Below the pieces are notes generated by a model, which saw nothing but the letters and a program-made list of their open reading frames with translations, had not been told where the DNA came from and ran no database searches. The position numbers and the translations under genes are program-made. Shown piece after piece: positions 35,064 to 43,938 of a stretch of DNA of 64,000 nucleotides (within the stretch, counting starts at the first letter, position 1; each line of letters opens with the position of its first letter). The stretch is from Bacillota bacterium (GTDB taxonomy: Bacteria; Bacillota; SHA-98; UBA4971). The stretch is taken from the NCBI GenBank assembly GCA_024653485.1, contig JANLFY010000002.1, positions 62,001-126,000 of the forward strand, given 5' to 3'.

Positions 35064-35336
35064 GTGGGAGCTATCTACGACCTAGTCATTACGGTTAAAG
35101 ACCAGAAAGGCTCATGTGCCTTGGGCCACAGAGTCGGGGACAGGTTCTACGTCAGAAAGGGGGCCAGCCCTTCCGGACTATGCATGACCGCCATGGCCGC
35201 GCTCATCCCCGCCGTGTCCGTGCTCATGGTGGGAGGCAGCTTCCCGTGGGAGGACGACCCTGATTCGTGTTGCCGGACGTGCCAGGACCGGCAGAATCCC
35301 GTGACGTTCGAGATCAGGAGGCTCGCGTCTTCCTAG
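35064..35336 (+). CDS. TIGR04076 family protein
   Basis: A 90-residue soluble protein matching the small TIGR04076 family of unknown function. Landmarks are GSCALGHRVGDRFYV, the stretch PSGLCMTAMAALIPAVSVLMVGGSFPWEDDPD, and a C-terminal NPVTFEI. Cysteines are frequent (six, including CCRTC), which suggests metal or cluster binding. GTG is preceded by GGGGAGGG 7 bases upstream. It lies 12 bases before the PucR regulator gene, so the two are co-expressed. Confidence 0.8.
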   Translation: MGAIYDLVITVKDQKGSCALGHRVGDRFYVRKGASPSGLCMTAMAALIPAVSVLMVGGSFPWEDDPDSCCRTCQDRQNPVTFEIRRLASS

Positions 35337-35348
35337 CGAGTCAGCGAG

Positions 35349-36989
35349 GTGAGCCGGGTGGCGATCACAGTCGCGGAAGCTCTCAAGATCGGCGGGCTAC
35401 GGCGCGGTCAGCTGGTCGCGGGCGCGCGAAACGCGGGGAACGTCATTCAGCACATCGACACGATGGAGGTCCCCGACATACGGCCCTGGTTGAGGAAGAA
35501 CGAACTCCTCGTGACCACCGCGTATGCCATCAGAGATGACATCCCCGCGCTTACCCGTTTGATCGAGGCGCTCGCGGATGTCAAGGCGGCCGGGCTCGTC
35601 ATAAAGCCGGCGCGGTTCATCGGGGAGTTGCCCGAGGCCGTGGTCAAGACCGCCGAAGAGTTGGGTGTGCCGCTCGTAGAGATCCCGGCGGACGTGCCGT
35701 TCATCGAGATCACGCATCCGCTCATGAAGGCCATTCTGAGCAGACAGGCACGTTATCTTGAGTACTCGGAAACAGTCCACCGGGAGCTGCTCCGCGTCGA
35801 ACTCGAGGGCCAGGGTTACGGCTCGATCGCCGCCACACTGAGCTCCTTGCTCGACGCGGGGATCGTGGTGTACGACACCGACTTCAACGTCATGGCCTCT
35901 GTTGGAGAGCCCGAGCTGATTCCCACAACGGAACAACGGCTGTACTTGAGTAAGCTGAACGGACAAGGCCGCACGCGCATCGGCGACTCTTCGTGGGAGT
36001 ACTGCTGCCAGCCGGTGCGCGTGAAGAGGAAGGTCTTGGGTTACATCGCGGTATCGGAACGAAACAAGCAGCTAAACGACATGGAGCTCACAGCCCTGGA
36101 GCACGCATGCACAGCCGTCGCTCTAGAGATCACGAAGCAGCAGGCCGTGTCTGAAGCGAGCAAGCGGCTGGAGATGGATCTCTTCGACGATCTGCTCGAC
36201 GGGTCGGTGAAGATGGAGGAGGTGGCCGAAGGCCGTGCGAGGGCGCTTGGCTGGCCCGTAGGGCGACCGTTCTATGTCATAGTCGCCCGTGTTGATGACT
36301 TTGAGAAGAAGACCGCTCGGATCGAAGGAGAGCACCTCACGCAGTCGGTCAAACATCGAATAGCACGTGCCGCTGGAAAGGCCGTTGCTTCACAGCTGGG
36401 ATCCGGGCAGGAGCATGCGTCCGCGGTGTTCATGCGAGGAGACAGCCTGGTCTGCCTCGTCCCTGCCTCAGAGGAACTCGTGCGGCAGCGGGCGTGCATC
36501 GTTCAGGCCGTGCAACGCGCCGTCGCTGCACTCGACGCAAGGCTCTCCCTTTCGACAGGGATCTCGAGCGTAAGAACGCAGCTCACTCAGGTCCCGACGG
36601 CGTACAAGGAGGCGCGCAACGCGGCGAGTATCGCCCGCTCTCTTTACGGCGGGGGTGGAGTGGTCCACATAGAGGATGTCGCGCTGTACGCGTTGCTTCT
36701 GGATAGCGTGGAACGTCCGCTCCTAGATGGCTTCTGCAAACGCATCCTCGGGCCGCTTTTCGAGGATCGAGAGGGAGCTGCCATGCCGCTGATAGAGACC
36801 CTGGAGGCCCTCACATCATGCAATGGATCCCGGGTAGAGGCCGCTCGTAAGCTGTTCATACACAGGAATACCTTGGCATATCGCATAAAAAAGGCCGAAG
36901 AGCTGCTCGGAAAGGACCTCGCGGATCCTGAATACCTGCTCGCCCTGTCTGTAGCCCTCAAACTGCGACGCATCCTGGCAAGCCGCTAG
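35349..36989 (+). CDS. PucR-family transcriptional regulator
   Basis: A 546-residue regulator. Residues about 5-125 form the PucR N-terminal domain (VAEALKIGGLRRGQLVAGARNAGNVIQHIDTMEVPDIRPWLRKNELLVTT), the middle about 290-420 a GGDEF-like CdaR region, and residues about 480-540 the PucR helix-turn-helix (LTSCNGSRVEAARKLFIHRNTLAYRIKKAEELLG). Known members control purine, allantoin, amino-acid or sugar-diacid catabolism. GTG 35349 or GTG 35358 could be the start. The transporter/aldehyde oxidoreductase operon begins 160 bases downstream in the same direction, making it the likely target. Two 20-base-spaced repeats lie between them. Confidence 0.88.
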   Translation: MSRVAITVAEALKIGGLRRGQLVAGARNAGNVIQHIDTMEVPDIRPWLRKNELLVTTAYAIRDDIPALTRLIEALADVKAAGLVIKPARFIGELPEAVVKTAEELGVPLVEIPADVPFIEITHPLMKAILSRQARYLEYSETVHRELLRVELEGQGYGSIAATLSSLLDAGIVVYDTDFNVMASVGEPELIPTTEQRLYLSKLNGQGRTRIGDSSWEYCCQPVRVKRKVLGYIAVSERNKQLNDMELTALEHACTAVALEITKQQAVSEASKRLEMDLFDDLLDGSVKMEEVAEGRARALGWPVGRPFYVIVARVDDFEKKTARIEGEHLTQSVKHRIARAAGKAVASQLGSGQEHASAVFMRGDSLVCLVPASEELVRQRACIVQAVQRAVAALDARLSLSTGISSVRTQLTQVPTAYKEARNAASIARSLYGGGGVVHIEDVALYALLLDSVERPLLDGFCKRILGPLFEDREGAAMPLIETLEALTSCNGSRVEAARKLFIHRNTLAYRIKKAEELLGKDLADPEYLLALSVALKLRRILASR

Positions 36990-37001
36990 TCAGCAGATGA
37001 C

Positions 37002-37035
37002 GCCCAACGTTGGATCTCGAAGCCCAACATCGGAT
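37002..37035 (+). promoter_or_regulatory. Direct repeats between pucR and the liv-type operon
   Basis: GCCCAACGTTGGAT and GCCCAACATCGGAT are spaced 20 bases apart, about two helical turns. The first contains the perfect palindrome CCAACGTTGG. A plausible binding site for the PucR-family protein, controlling the operon starting at 37151. Confidence 0.5.
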
Positions 37036-37150
37036 TTCAGTGTGCGGCGTGCACAATACGGTCGCCTGTTATTCGTGCACCCGTCACGCAGGGAAAACAT
37101 GCAGAAACAAGGAATAACCTTGCAACGGGAAAGAAGGAGGGATAGGCACC

Positions 37151-38290
37151 ATGTCATCCAGGCAGAGAGTCAGTCTACTCCTGTGTCTTGCTTTCCTCAT
37201 GACGTCAGCAACCATGGCTGTTCACGCGCAGTCGAAGGTGGTAAGAATCGGCGTGTTCGCTCCTCTCTCCGGGTCCATGGCCGTCGCCGGACAGCACCAG
37301 AACGACGGCATCCGCTTCGCAGGAGACGAGATCAACGCCGCGGGCGGCATCCTGGGGTACAAGCTCGAGTTCGTGTTCGAGGACGATGAGGGCATCCCTG
37401 CAAACACGGTCAACATCATGAACAAGCTGTTGTACCGCGACAAGGTAGTGGCCACCATGGGAAGCAACAACAGCCCAAGCGTCCTCGCGGTGCTCGACGT
37501 GATCAAGCGTGCTCAGACGCCGCACATAGTGCCCAGCGGAGTGGCGTACGCCATTACCCACTCCGGCAATCCGTGGGTGTTCAGGGTCACGGCTACCGAC
37601 GAGGTGTTCACGAAAAAGCTGGTCGACTACGGAGTCAGCGAACTGGGCTTTTCGAAGTTCGCCATCATCTTTGACACGAACGACTACGGCCAGGGCGGAA
37701 GGGACCTTGTGATCAAATGGTTGAAAGGTCACGGTTTGTCCCCCGTGGCGGTCGAAGGATACAACAAGGAGACCAAGGACTTCACTCCGCAGCTCATGAG
37801 CATCAAGAACGCAAGCCCCCAGGCTCTCATCATCTGGGGCAACTACACCGAGGGGGCGCAGCTTGTCCGGCAGATCAGATCCATGAACCTTCCGTTCCAG
37901 GTCATGGTATCAACGGGTGTCACTATCGGGAACTTCTACGAGCTGGCGGGCAGCGCGGCCGACGGAATCATCGGCATAACGGGCGGCTGGCATCCGGAGC
38001 GTTCAGATGCCCGCGCCGTCGATTTCATTGAAAGATTCAAGAAGGCAAAGGGTTACGTGGCCGATATGAATGTGGCATGTGGCTATGATGCGGTCATGCT
38101 CCTAGCCAAGGCCATGAAGGAAGCCGGCACGGTCACCGACAGGGCGAAGATCCGTGAAGCTTTGTCCAAGGTGACGCTGGACGGGATCACAGGAAAGATC
38201 GCCATCAACGAGAACGGCGATGGCGGGACCGAGGCCATCCTGTTCAGGGTGAAGGACGGCAAGCCCGTTCTGATACAGTCCAAGAAGTGA
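37151..38290 (+). CDS. livK: Branched-chain amino acid-type ABC substrate-binding protein
   Basis: Type I periplasmic-binding-fold receptor of 379 residues with a Sec signal peptide ending near VHA and no lipobox. IGVFAPLSGSMAVAGQHQNDGIRFAGDEINAAGGILGYKLEFVFEDDEG is diagnostic; YGQGGRD and GYDAVMLLAKAMKEAG follow. Such receptors bind amino acids but also amides, aromatic acids and other small ligands, so livK describes the family only. ATG is preceded by GAAGGAGGG. First gene of an operon in which transporter and redox genes alternate. Confidence 0.88.
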   Translation: MSSRQRVSLLLCLAFLMTSATMAVHAQSKVVRIGVFAPLSGSMAVAGQHQNDGIRFAGDEINAAGGILGYKLEFVFEDDEGIPANTVNIMNKLLYRDKVVATMGSNNSPSVLAVLDVIKRAQTPHIVPSGVAYAITHSGNPWVFRVTATDEVFTKKLVDYGVSELGFSKFAIIFDTNDYGQGGRDLVIKWLKGHGLSPVAVEGYNKETKDFTPQLMSIKNASPQALIIWGNYTEGAQLVRQIRSMNLPFQVMVSTGVTIGNFYELAGSAADGIIGITGGWHPERSDARAVDFIERFKKAKGYVADMNVACGYDAVMLLAKAMKEAGTVTDRAKIREALSKVTLDGITGKIAINENGDGGTEAILFRVKDGKPVLIQSKK

Positions 38291-38345
38291 CGAGGCCACA
38301 CGATGTCACGATGTCGGGGGAGGATGTGTGGAGGGAGGATGAGCG

Positions 38346-38759
38346 ATGGGACATGCGTTGGTTACGGATCCGGCAAGGTGCACGGGGTGTCTGCAGTGCG
38401 AGCTGGCGTGCTCTTTGAAGCACGAAGGCGTGTTCGCTCCCTGGCTTGCTCGAGTCGTGGTTCACAGAGAGCCTGAGACGTGCCGTGCCTTTCCCAACGT
38501 GTGCCGCCATTGCGACGATCCGCCTTGTGTTCGTGCCTGTCCTGTTGGGGCTCTAAAGCCTTCTCCCGCGACAGGTGCGGTGTACGTCGACGTGGTCGAG
38601 TGCATAGGTTGCCGAGAGTGCCTCGAAGCGTGCCCCAATGGATCCATATCTTTCGATCCTGACAAGGGAGTGGCGCTGAAGTGTGACCTCTGCAACGGTG
38701 AGCCAGCCTGCGCGAAGGTATGTCCTAGCGAAGCGATCACTATGGAGCGGTGTGGATAA
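38346..38759 (+). CDS. Four-cluster ferredoxin-type electron transfer protein
   Basis: A 137-residue iron-sulfur protein with sixteen cysteines in four groups: CTGCLQCELAC, CRHCDDPPCVRACP, CIGCRECLEACP and CDLCNGEPACAKVCP. This is the pattern of DMSO-reductase/HycB-type electron-transfer subunits with four [4Fe-4S] clusters. It directly precedes the aldehyde oxidoreductase gene and probably takes the electrons released there. No signal peptide, so it acts in the cytoplasm. Confidence 0.9.
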   Translation: MGHALVTDPARCTGCLQCELACSLKHEGVFAPWLARVVVHREPETCRAFPNVCRHCDDPPCVRACPVGALKPSPATGAVYVDVVECIGCRECLEACPNGSISFDPDKGVALKCDLCNGEPACAKVCPSEAITMERCG

Positions 38760-38822
38760 TACACCCCGCCGCGGAGTCACCGTCTTGCGAGGCCAGGAAA
38801 CCCGGCCGGAGGAGGGCCGATG

Positions 38823-40772
38823 ATGAGTAGCGGCTGCGACATTATTGTTCTACGCGTCGATCTCTCACAACGTTGCACTAGTGTAGAAAGGCTTCCGCTT
38901 CAGGACGCTGTAAGGTTTCTAGGTGGCCGGGGCCTGGCCTCGCGTATTCTTTTCAGCGAGACGGGTCGAGGATCGGACCCACTCGGAGACGAGGCCGTGC
39001 TCGTCTTCGCGCCCGGCCACCTCACCGGCACGTGCGCCCCGACCGCGGGAAGAACGACGGTTGTGGGCAAGAGCCCTGCTACCGGGCTCTTCATGAAGTC
39101 GAGCATGGGTGGGCACTGGGGTGCTGGGCTCAAGTTCGCGGGGTACGACATTCTCGTGGTCCGTGGGACGGCTTCTCGTCCGACGTACCTGCTTATTACG
39201 GACACCGTGGTTCAGTTCGGGGATGCCTCACACTACTGGGGCCTTGACGTTCGGGAGACGAGCCGGCGGATGGCCAAGGAACTTGCCATGCCCGACGTGG
39301 ACGTCGCCTGTATCGGCCCTTCCGGTGAAAACAATGTCAAGCTCGCCGGGATTATGTGCACCTACTACCACGCGGCCGCGAGGGGCGGCCTTGGCGCTGC
39401 GCTTGGGGCGAAGAACTTGAAGGCCATCGCCGTGCGGGGGCACACTCCCATGAGGCTGGCGGACCCTGCTAGGTTCTGGGACGTATCTGAGCAAGTCCGC
39501 AGGCGAATCGTCGCTACCGGCAGGTGCAAGTTTTACGGAAAGTACGGTACAGCCGGGGTAGTGGTTGGGACGAACGAAATGGAGGCATTGCCCGTTCAGA
39601 ACTTTCGACGCGGCTACATGGAGAACGCCTACTCGATAAGCGGGCAGTGCCTGACCGAAAAGGGCTACCTCGTCCGACGGGAGTCTTGCTTTGCGTGTCC
39701 CATTGCGTGCAAGAGGTATTCCGCGGCGCGCGAGAAACATCCGGGGTCGGAGGCAGGAGGACCGGAATACGAGACGGTCGCAGCCTTTGGGGCAGGCTGC
39801 CTCCTGGAAGACATGGACGACAACCTCAGAGCCAACGAGCTCTGCAACATCCTCGGCCTCGATTCGATATCCACTGCCTCCGTGATACAATGGGCGTTCG
39901 AATCAGCGGAGCGAGGCGTGGTTCCCGAGTACGTGGATGACGGGCGTGGAGGCCGCATCCGTCTGGCCTGGGGCGACGCCGACGCCGTCCTGGCTTTGAT
40001 AGAGATGATCGCGTACAGGAGAGGATTCGGTGACGTCCTTGCCGATGGGGTTCGCGCCGCTGCTCAAAAGGTAGGGGGAGACTCCTGGAGATGGGCGGTG
40101 GAGGCCAAGGGCTTGGAGCAGTCGCGTGTCGAGACGCGCATGGCAAAGGCCTACGCTCTCGCTTTCGCCACGAACCCCAGAGGGCCCGACCACCTGTACG
40201 GACAACCGATGGCGGAGTTCGGGTTCTCCCCGGAAGCGCGCGATCTCGTCAGGCGCCTGACCGGCGACGCAAAGTACGCTGACCCTGTGATCACGGATCA
40301 CAAACCGAAGCTCGTGGCATGGCACGAGGAGTGCTTTGCGATGACCGACAGCCTCGGGCTCTGCTCCAGGGCGACCCTTTCTACTTATGCTATCACGCCG
40401 GCCATGATGGCCGAGATGCTCTCCGCAGCAACCGGCCTCGAAGTCACGGAAGACGAGATGCACCAAGCCGCAAGGCGCGTCATCAACCTGGAACGCGCGT
40501 TCAACGCTCGTGAAGGAGCCGGCCGGAAGGACGACAGGCTTCCATGGCGCTTGATGCACGAAGAGCTCCCCAACTCCAGGGGCATCAAAGCCGTGAACTC
40601 GGAGGAGGAGCTGGGGACGATGTTGGACGAATACTACGACATCCGGGGCTGGGACCGCGATAAGGGCATCCCGAAGGCGTCAACCCTGGTCAGCTTGGGA
40701 TTGGGGGACGTCGCGTCCGCCCTACGTACCGCCACGGCCGCGAGGGAGCCTTCCCAGGCCGGCAAACCCTAG
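38823..40772 (+). CDS. aor: Aldehyde:ferredoxin oxidoreductase (tungsten/molybdenum)
   Basis: Full-length AOR-family enzyme of about 649 residues, oxidising an aldehyde to a carboxylic acid with a tungsto- or molybdo-bis-pterin and one [4Fe-4S] cluster. Cluster ligands are C289, C292 and C296 (SCFACPIACK) and C514 (DSLGLCSR). Pterin-binding stretches such as GRTTVVGKSPATGLFMKSSMGGHWGAGLKFAGYD, ARGGLGAALGAKNLKAIAVRG and TNPRGPDHLYG are present. GGAGGAGGG precedes; ATG 38820 and 38823 are adjacent options. The neighbours supply an electron acceptor (ferredoxin), an iron-sulfur flavoprotein and a MoaD-like sulfur carrier for the pterin. Confidence 0.92.
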   Translation: MSSGCDIIVLRVDLSQRCTSVERLPLQDAVRFLGGRGLASRILFSETGRGSDPLGDEAVLVFAPGHLTGTCAPTAGRTTVVGKSPATGLFMKSSMGGHWGAGLKFAGYDILVVRGTASRPTYLLITDTVVQFGDASHYWGLDVRETSRRMAKELAMPDVDVACIGPSGENNVKLAGIMCTYYHAAARGGLGAALGAKNLKAIAVRGHTPMRLADPARFWDVSEQVRRRIVATGRCKFYGKYGTAGVVVGTNEMEALPVQNFRRGYMENAYSISGQCLTEKGYLVRRESCFACPIACKRYSAAREKHPGSEAGGPEYETVAAFGAGCLLEDMDDNLRANELCNILGLDSISTASVIQWAFESAERGVVPEYVDDGRGGRIRLAWGDADAVLALIEMIAYRRGFGDVLADGVRAAAQKVGGDSWRWAVEAKGLEQSRVETRMAKAYALAFATNPRGPDHLYGQPMAEFGFSPEARDLVRRLTGDAKYADPVITDHKPKLVAWHEECFAMTDSLGLCSRATLSTYAITPAMMAEMLSAATGLEVTEDEMHQAARRVINLERAFNAREGAGRKDDRLPWRLMHEELPNSRGIKAVNSEEELGTMLDEYYDIRGWDRDKGIPKASTLVSLGLGDVASALRTATAAREPSQAGKP

Positions 40773-40794
40773 GTCTGTGAGGAGGAAGGTGCGA

Positions 40795-41502
40795 ATGAAC
40801 GTCCGGGTGGTCGGGATCTCCGGAAGCCCTCGTCACGCCAACACAGACATCATGGTCAAGGAGGCGCTCGCCGCAGCGGCGGATGTGCCCGGGACGACGA
40901 CGGAGTTTGTTTCGCTCGCGAACAAGAAGATCACGGGCTGCGTCAACTGTAGGGGGTGCGTCCGTAAAGGATATTGCGTCGTCCAGGATGACTGGCAAGA
41001 ATGCGCAAGGCCACTCATCGACCCGGTGCCCGACGGCGTCATCATCGGTGCGGCCGTTTACTTCTTCAACATCAACTCTCAGGCGAGGGCCTTCATGGAG
41101 AGGTGCACGTCGCTGCTAAAAGGGCTCTTCTTTCCGGAAGCGGTCCAGAAGCCGCCCGATTGGAGCAGGACGGTGGGCGCAGGGCTGGCTGTCGGTTTCG
41201 ATCGTCACGGAGGACAGGAGCACGCGATCTCCAGCATCATCCATTGGTTTCTCATAAACAACTTCGTCTGCGTAGGGGGCAGCCACGTCGGCTACATAGG
41301 GGCGCCCGGATGGCTCATGGGTGCGAACGATCGCGACTCGATCCTACGCGACACCGAGCTCGGCCTGAAGGCGTGCCGGATTGTCGGACGACGCGTCGCC
41401 GAGACGGCTGCCCTGCTGAAGGCGGGCCATGAAACCCTCAGTGGCAGTGGCAGGGCGTGGGACTCCAGAAAAGAGTGGAACGTCCCGGGGGAATCGCAGT
41501 GA
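40795..41502 (+). CDS. Iron-sulfur flavoprotein (NADPH-dependent FMN reductase family)
   Basis: Flavodoxin-like protein of 235 residues. The N-terminal FMN loop is GISGSPRHANTDIMV. The compact cysteine motif GCVNCRGCVRKGYCVVQDDW (C49, C52, C55, C61) is that of iron-sulfur flavoproteins, which shuttle electrons between ferredoxin and other carriers. ATG 40795 has GGAGGAAGG 6 bases upstream. Its TGA overlaps the GTG start of the MoaD-like gene. It may carry electrons onward from the aldehyde oxidoreductase/ferredoxin pair or act on the product. Confidence 0.87.
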   Translation: MNVRVVGISGSPRHANTDIMVKEALAAAADVPGTTTEFVSLANKKITGCVNCRGCVRKGYCVVQDDWQECARPLIDPVPDGVIIGAAVYFFNINSQARAFMERCTSLLKGLFFPEAVQKPPDWSRTVGAGLAVGFDRHGGQEHAISSIIHWFLINNFVCVGGSHVGYIGAPGWLMGANDRDSILRDTELGLKACRIVGRRVAETAALLKAGHETLSGSGRAWDSRKEWNVPGESQ

Positions 41503-41810
41503 GGATCACGGTCAACGTGTTCGGCTCCATCAAAGGTCCGTTCAGCTCCGAGGTGGACCTCGAAGAGGGGGCGACTGTGGCGGACGTGGTCGCCTGGCTG
41601 AGAGGCGCCGACCGGCTGCCTCAGGTTTTCGAGGAGTGCCGCGACGTCCGCGAGACCCGGGCGGCCCGCGAGGCCGCGGAGACCCAAGACGTGCTCGGAG
41701 GCCTCTTGGTCGTCGTGAACCACGTAAACGTGAGCGTTCTCGACGGACCGCACACGGCGCTCAAAGAAGGAGACAGGGTGACTGTTCTCACAGCCATGGC
41801 AGGGGGGTGA
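41499..41810 (+). CDS. MoaD/ThiS-family sulfur carrier protein
   Basis: A beta-grasp protein of 103 residues ending in the diagnostic Gly-Gly (TVLTAMAGG), which is thiocarboxylated to donate sulfur. VRITVNVFGSIKGPF, GATVADVVAWL and LVVVNHVNV fit the MoaD/ThiS fold. It overlaps the end of the flavoprotein gene (GTGA). In AOR clusters a dedicated MoaD-like protein is common and is thought to serve tungstopterin synthesis for that enzyme. Confidence 0.85.
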   Translation: MRITVNVFGSIKGPFSSEVDLEEGATVADVVAWLRGADRLPQVFEECRDVRETRAAREAAETQDVLGGLLVVVNHVNVSVLDGPHTALKEGDRVTVLTAMAGG

Positions 41811-41884
41811 AGGGCGCAGACGCGCCGGGCCACCCTGTCGTCGTGGTGACATGTCATTGGCCGCGCTATCGGGAGTGTTGTTTG

Positions 41885-42763
41885 GTGTTCCGATTCGGTG
41901 TATCCGACTTCCTTCAAGTCGTCCTTTCGGGCGTAGCCATGGGCTCGATCTACGCTCTCATGGCGCTCGGATTCACTATCATATACAACGCCTTGAGGCT
42001 CATCAACTTCGCCCAGGGAGACATGTTCATGCTCGGAGCGACCTTCGGGCTGACATTGTTCGTCATGTGGCGCCTGCCGTTCTCCCTCGCTTTCGTGTTG
42101 ACCGGGCTGGCGGTGGCAGTCGTGGGGATGATAATAGAGAGAACGGTCTTTCGTCCGCTGAGGCGTTACCCCGTCCTCAACCTCATAATAGCGACCATCG
42201 GCATTTCCATAACCTTGCGGGCGCTCGCCCTGATAATATGGGGGTCTCAAGCGCTCCTCTTTCCGCCCGTCTTCGGGGACAAGCCGATCTGCGTCGGTGG
42301 GCTCGTAGTGATGCCCCACTACTTGTGGATCATAGCCATCGCCGTTGCTATCATCGCGCTGCTCCAAGCCTTCTTCACCCTCACCCTACCGGGGAAGGCC
42401 ATGAGGGCCACGGCTCAGAACCGCGACGCCGCCTCCCTCATGGGGATCAACGTCTTTCGCATGGATGCGCTTGCGTCCGCGATTAGCGCGGGTCTCGGAG
42501 GCCTGGGTGGCGTGCTCATCGCCCCGGTGTTCTTCGTGACCACGGAGATGGGGGCGCTAGCGGGGCTCAAGGGTTTCGCCGCTGCCGTCTTGGGTGGGTT
42601 CGGCACGATTCCTGGAGCGATCGTGGGAGGGCTGGTGCTTGGAGTGAGTGAGAGCTTCGCGGCGACGGTCGCATCCACATACAGGGACGCTGTGGCCTTC
42701 ATTATCCTGATCGCAGTTCTCTTGTGGCGGCCCAGCGGCATCATGGGGCCGAAGACGCGATAG
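41885..42763 (+). CDS. livH: Branched-chain amino acid-type ABC permease LivH
   Basis: Membrane subunit of 292 residues with about eight hydrophobic segments. VVLSGVAMGSIYALMALGFTIIYNALRLINFAQGDMFMLGA is the LivH signature, and TAQNRDAASLMGINVFRMDALASAISAGLGGLGGVL the coupling region. The open frame extends to 41429, but GGGAG 9 bases before GTG 41885 and family alignment place the start here (TTG 41882 is equivalent). It follows the MoaD-like gene after 74 bases. Confidence 0.9.
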   Translation: MFRFGVSDFLQVVLSGVAMGSIYALMALGFTIIYNALRLINFAQGDMFMLGATFGLTLFVMWRLPFSLAFVLTGLAVAVVGMIIERTVFRPLRRYPVLNLIIATIGISITLRALALIIWGSQALLFPPVFGDKPICVGGLVVMPHYLWIIAIAVAIIALLQAFFTLTLPGKAMRATAQNRDAASLMGINVFRMDALASAISAGLGGLGGVLIAPVFFVTTEMGALAGLKGFAAAVLGGFGTIPGAIVGGLVLGVSESFAATVASTYRDAVAFIILIAVLLWRPSGIMGPKTR

Positions 42764-42773
42764 GGGGTTGTTC

Positions 42774-43760
42774 ATGGCAGCACCGAGATTGACCTCCAGC
42801 ACAACACGGCAAGTGCTCGTCATAGCGGCTGTATGCCTGGTCCCGGTGGTCCTGCGCAACAACTACTACGTCCACCTCGCCAACACCGCCATGATAACCA
42901 TGATCGTCGCCACCGGCCTGAACCTCCTCACGGGGTACTGCGGCCAGATCTCCATAGGCCATGCGGCGTTCTGGGCAGTGGGAGCGTATACCTCAGCTCT
43001 CTTGACGACGAGGCTAGGTTGGTCGTTCTGGGCGGCGCTGCCTGCGTCGGGACTCACGGCCGGCGCGCTCGGGTACGTGATCGGTCGACCCACCCTGCGC
43101 CTCAAGGGTGCCTACCTGGCGATCGCCTCCATTGGTGTGGGAGAGATCGTTCAGCTGGTGCTGCTCAACTGGACGAAAGGAACGGGGGGCGCCCTTGGGA
43201 TCAAGGGAATACCCCTTCCAAGGGTGTTCGGGTTTGAGTTGGTTACAGAAGTCCATATGTTTTATCTCATCCTCGCCGTTTTCGTTCTGGTCTTCTGGAT
43301 CAATGACGGGATCGTGGGATCGCCCATTGGGCGGGCGTTTCTGGCCATACGTCAGAACGAGGTGGCCGCGCAGTTCATGGGCGTCGACATCGCGCGTCTC
43401 AAAGTCCTCGCGTTCGTGACGAGCACGGTGTACGCAGGCGTGGCCGGCAGCCTCTTCGCCCACCTGCAAGGGTACATATCGCCTTACGGATTCGGCTTCA
43501 AGGAGTCGGTGGGCGTCTTGTGCATGGTCCTCGCCGGAGGCATGGGCTACAGGTGGGGGCCGGTAATCGGTGTTCTTCTGCTGACGGTCGGGCGCGAGAG
43601 CTTCCGATACTTTCAAGACTACCAGCTCGTGGTGTACGGCCTCCTGCTGATCATCGTGATCGTGTTCATGCCCAAAGGAGTGGCTGGGTCGGTTCCGGAG
43701 CTTGCCAGCAGGTGGCACCGCCTGGTCGCGCGCCGGAACGCGCGCCGGAACGAGAGCTAG
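42774..43760 (+). CDS. livM: Branched-chain amino acid-type ABC permease LivM
   Basis: Membrane subunit of 328 residues. LLTGYCGQISIGHAAFWAVGAYTSALLT, GRPTLRLKGAYLAIASIGVGEIVQLVLLNW and AIRQNEVAAQFMGVDIARLKVLAFVTSTVYAGVAGSLFAH are LivM hallmarks. ATG 42774 has AGGGGG 6 bases upstream. It pairs with LivH; the spacing of 10 bases shows co-transcription. Confidence 0.92.
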   Translation: MAAPRLTSSTTRQVLVIAAVCLVPVVLRNNYYVHLANTAMITMIVATGLNLLTGYCGQISIGHAAFWAVGAYTSALLTTRLGWSFWAALPASGLTAGALGYVIGRPTLRLKGAYLAIASIGVGEIVQLVLLNWTKGTGGALGIKGIPLPRVFGFELVTEVHMFYLILAVFVLVFWINDGIVGSPIGRAFLAIRQNEVAAQFMGVDIARLKVLAFVTSTVYAGVAGSLFAHLQGYISPYGFGFKESVGVLCMVLAGGMGYRWGPVIGVLLLTVGRESFRYFQDYQLVVYGLLLIIVIVFMPKGVAGSVPELASRWHRLVARRNARRNES

Positions 43761-43938
43761 GACGCGCTGGGACGCGCACCGGGGCGACCCCAGCTAGGTC
43801 GCTCTTGTCTCCACAAACGCGGGCCGCGTACTTGGCGTCATCCAGGGCCCCGACGGGGGCGACCGGGATTTTGCGACCGGACTTGACCGCGACGTCGCGG
43901 TGAGAGCGCAGCGTTGTGCATGTGGGGGAGAACCAGGA

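Noticed and set aside
41429-41884. N-terminal extension of LivH overlapping the MoaD-like gene
   Set aside because: The extension is a frame-shifted reading of the MoaD gene. The hydrophobic LivH sequence starts at about 41885 behind a ribosome binding site.
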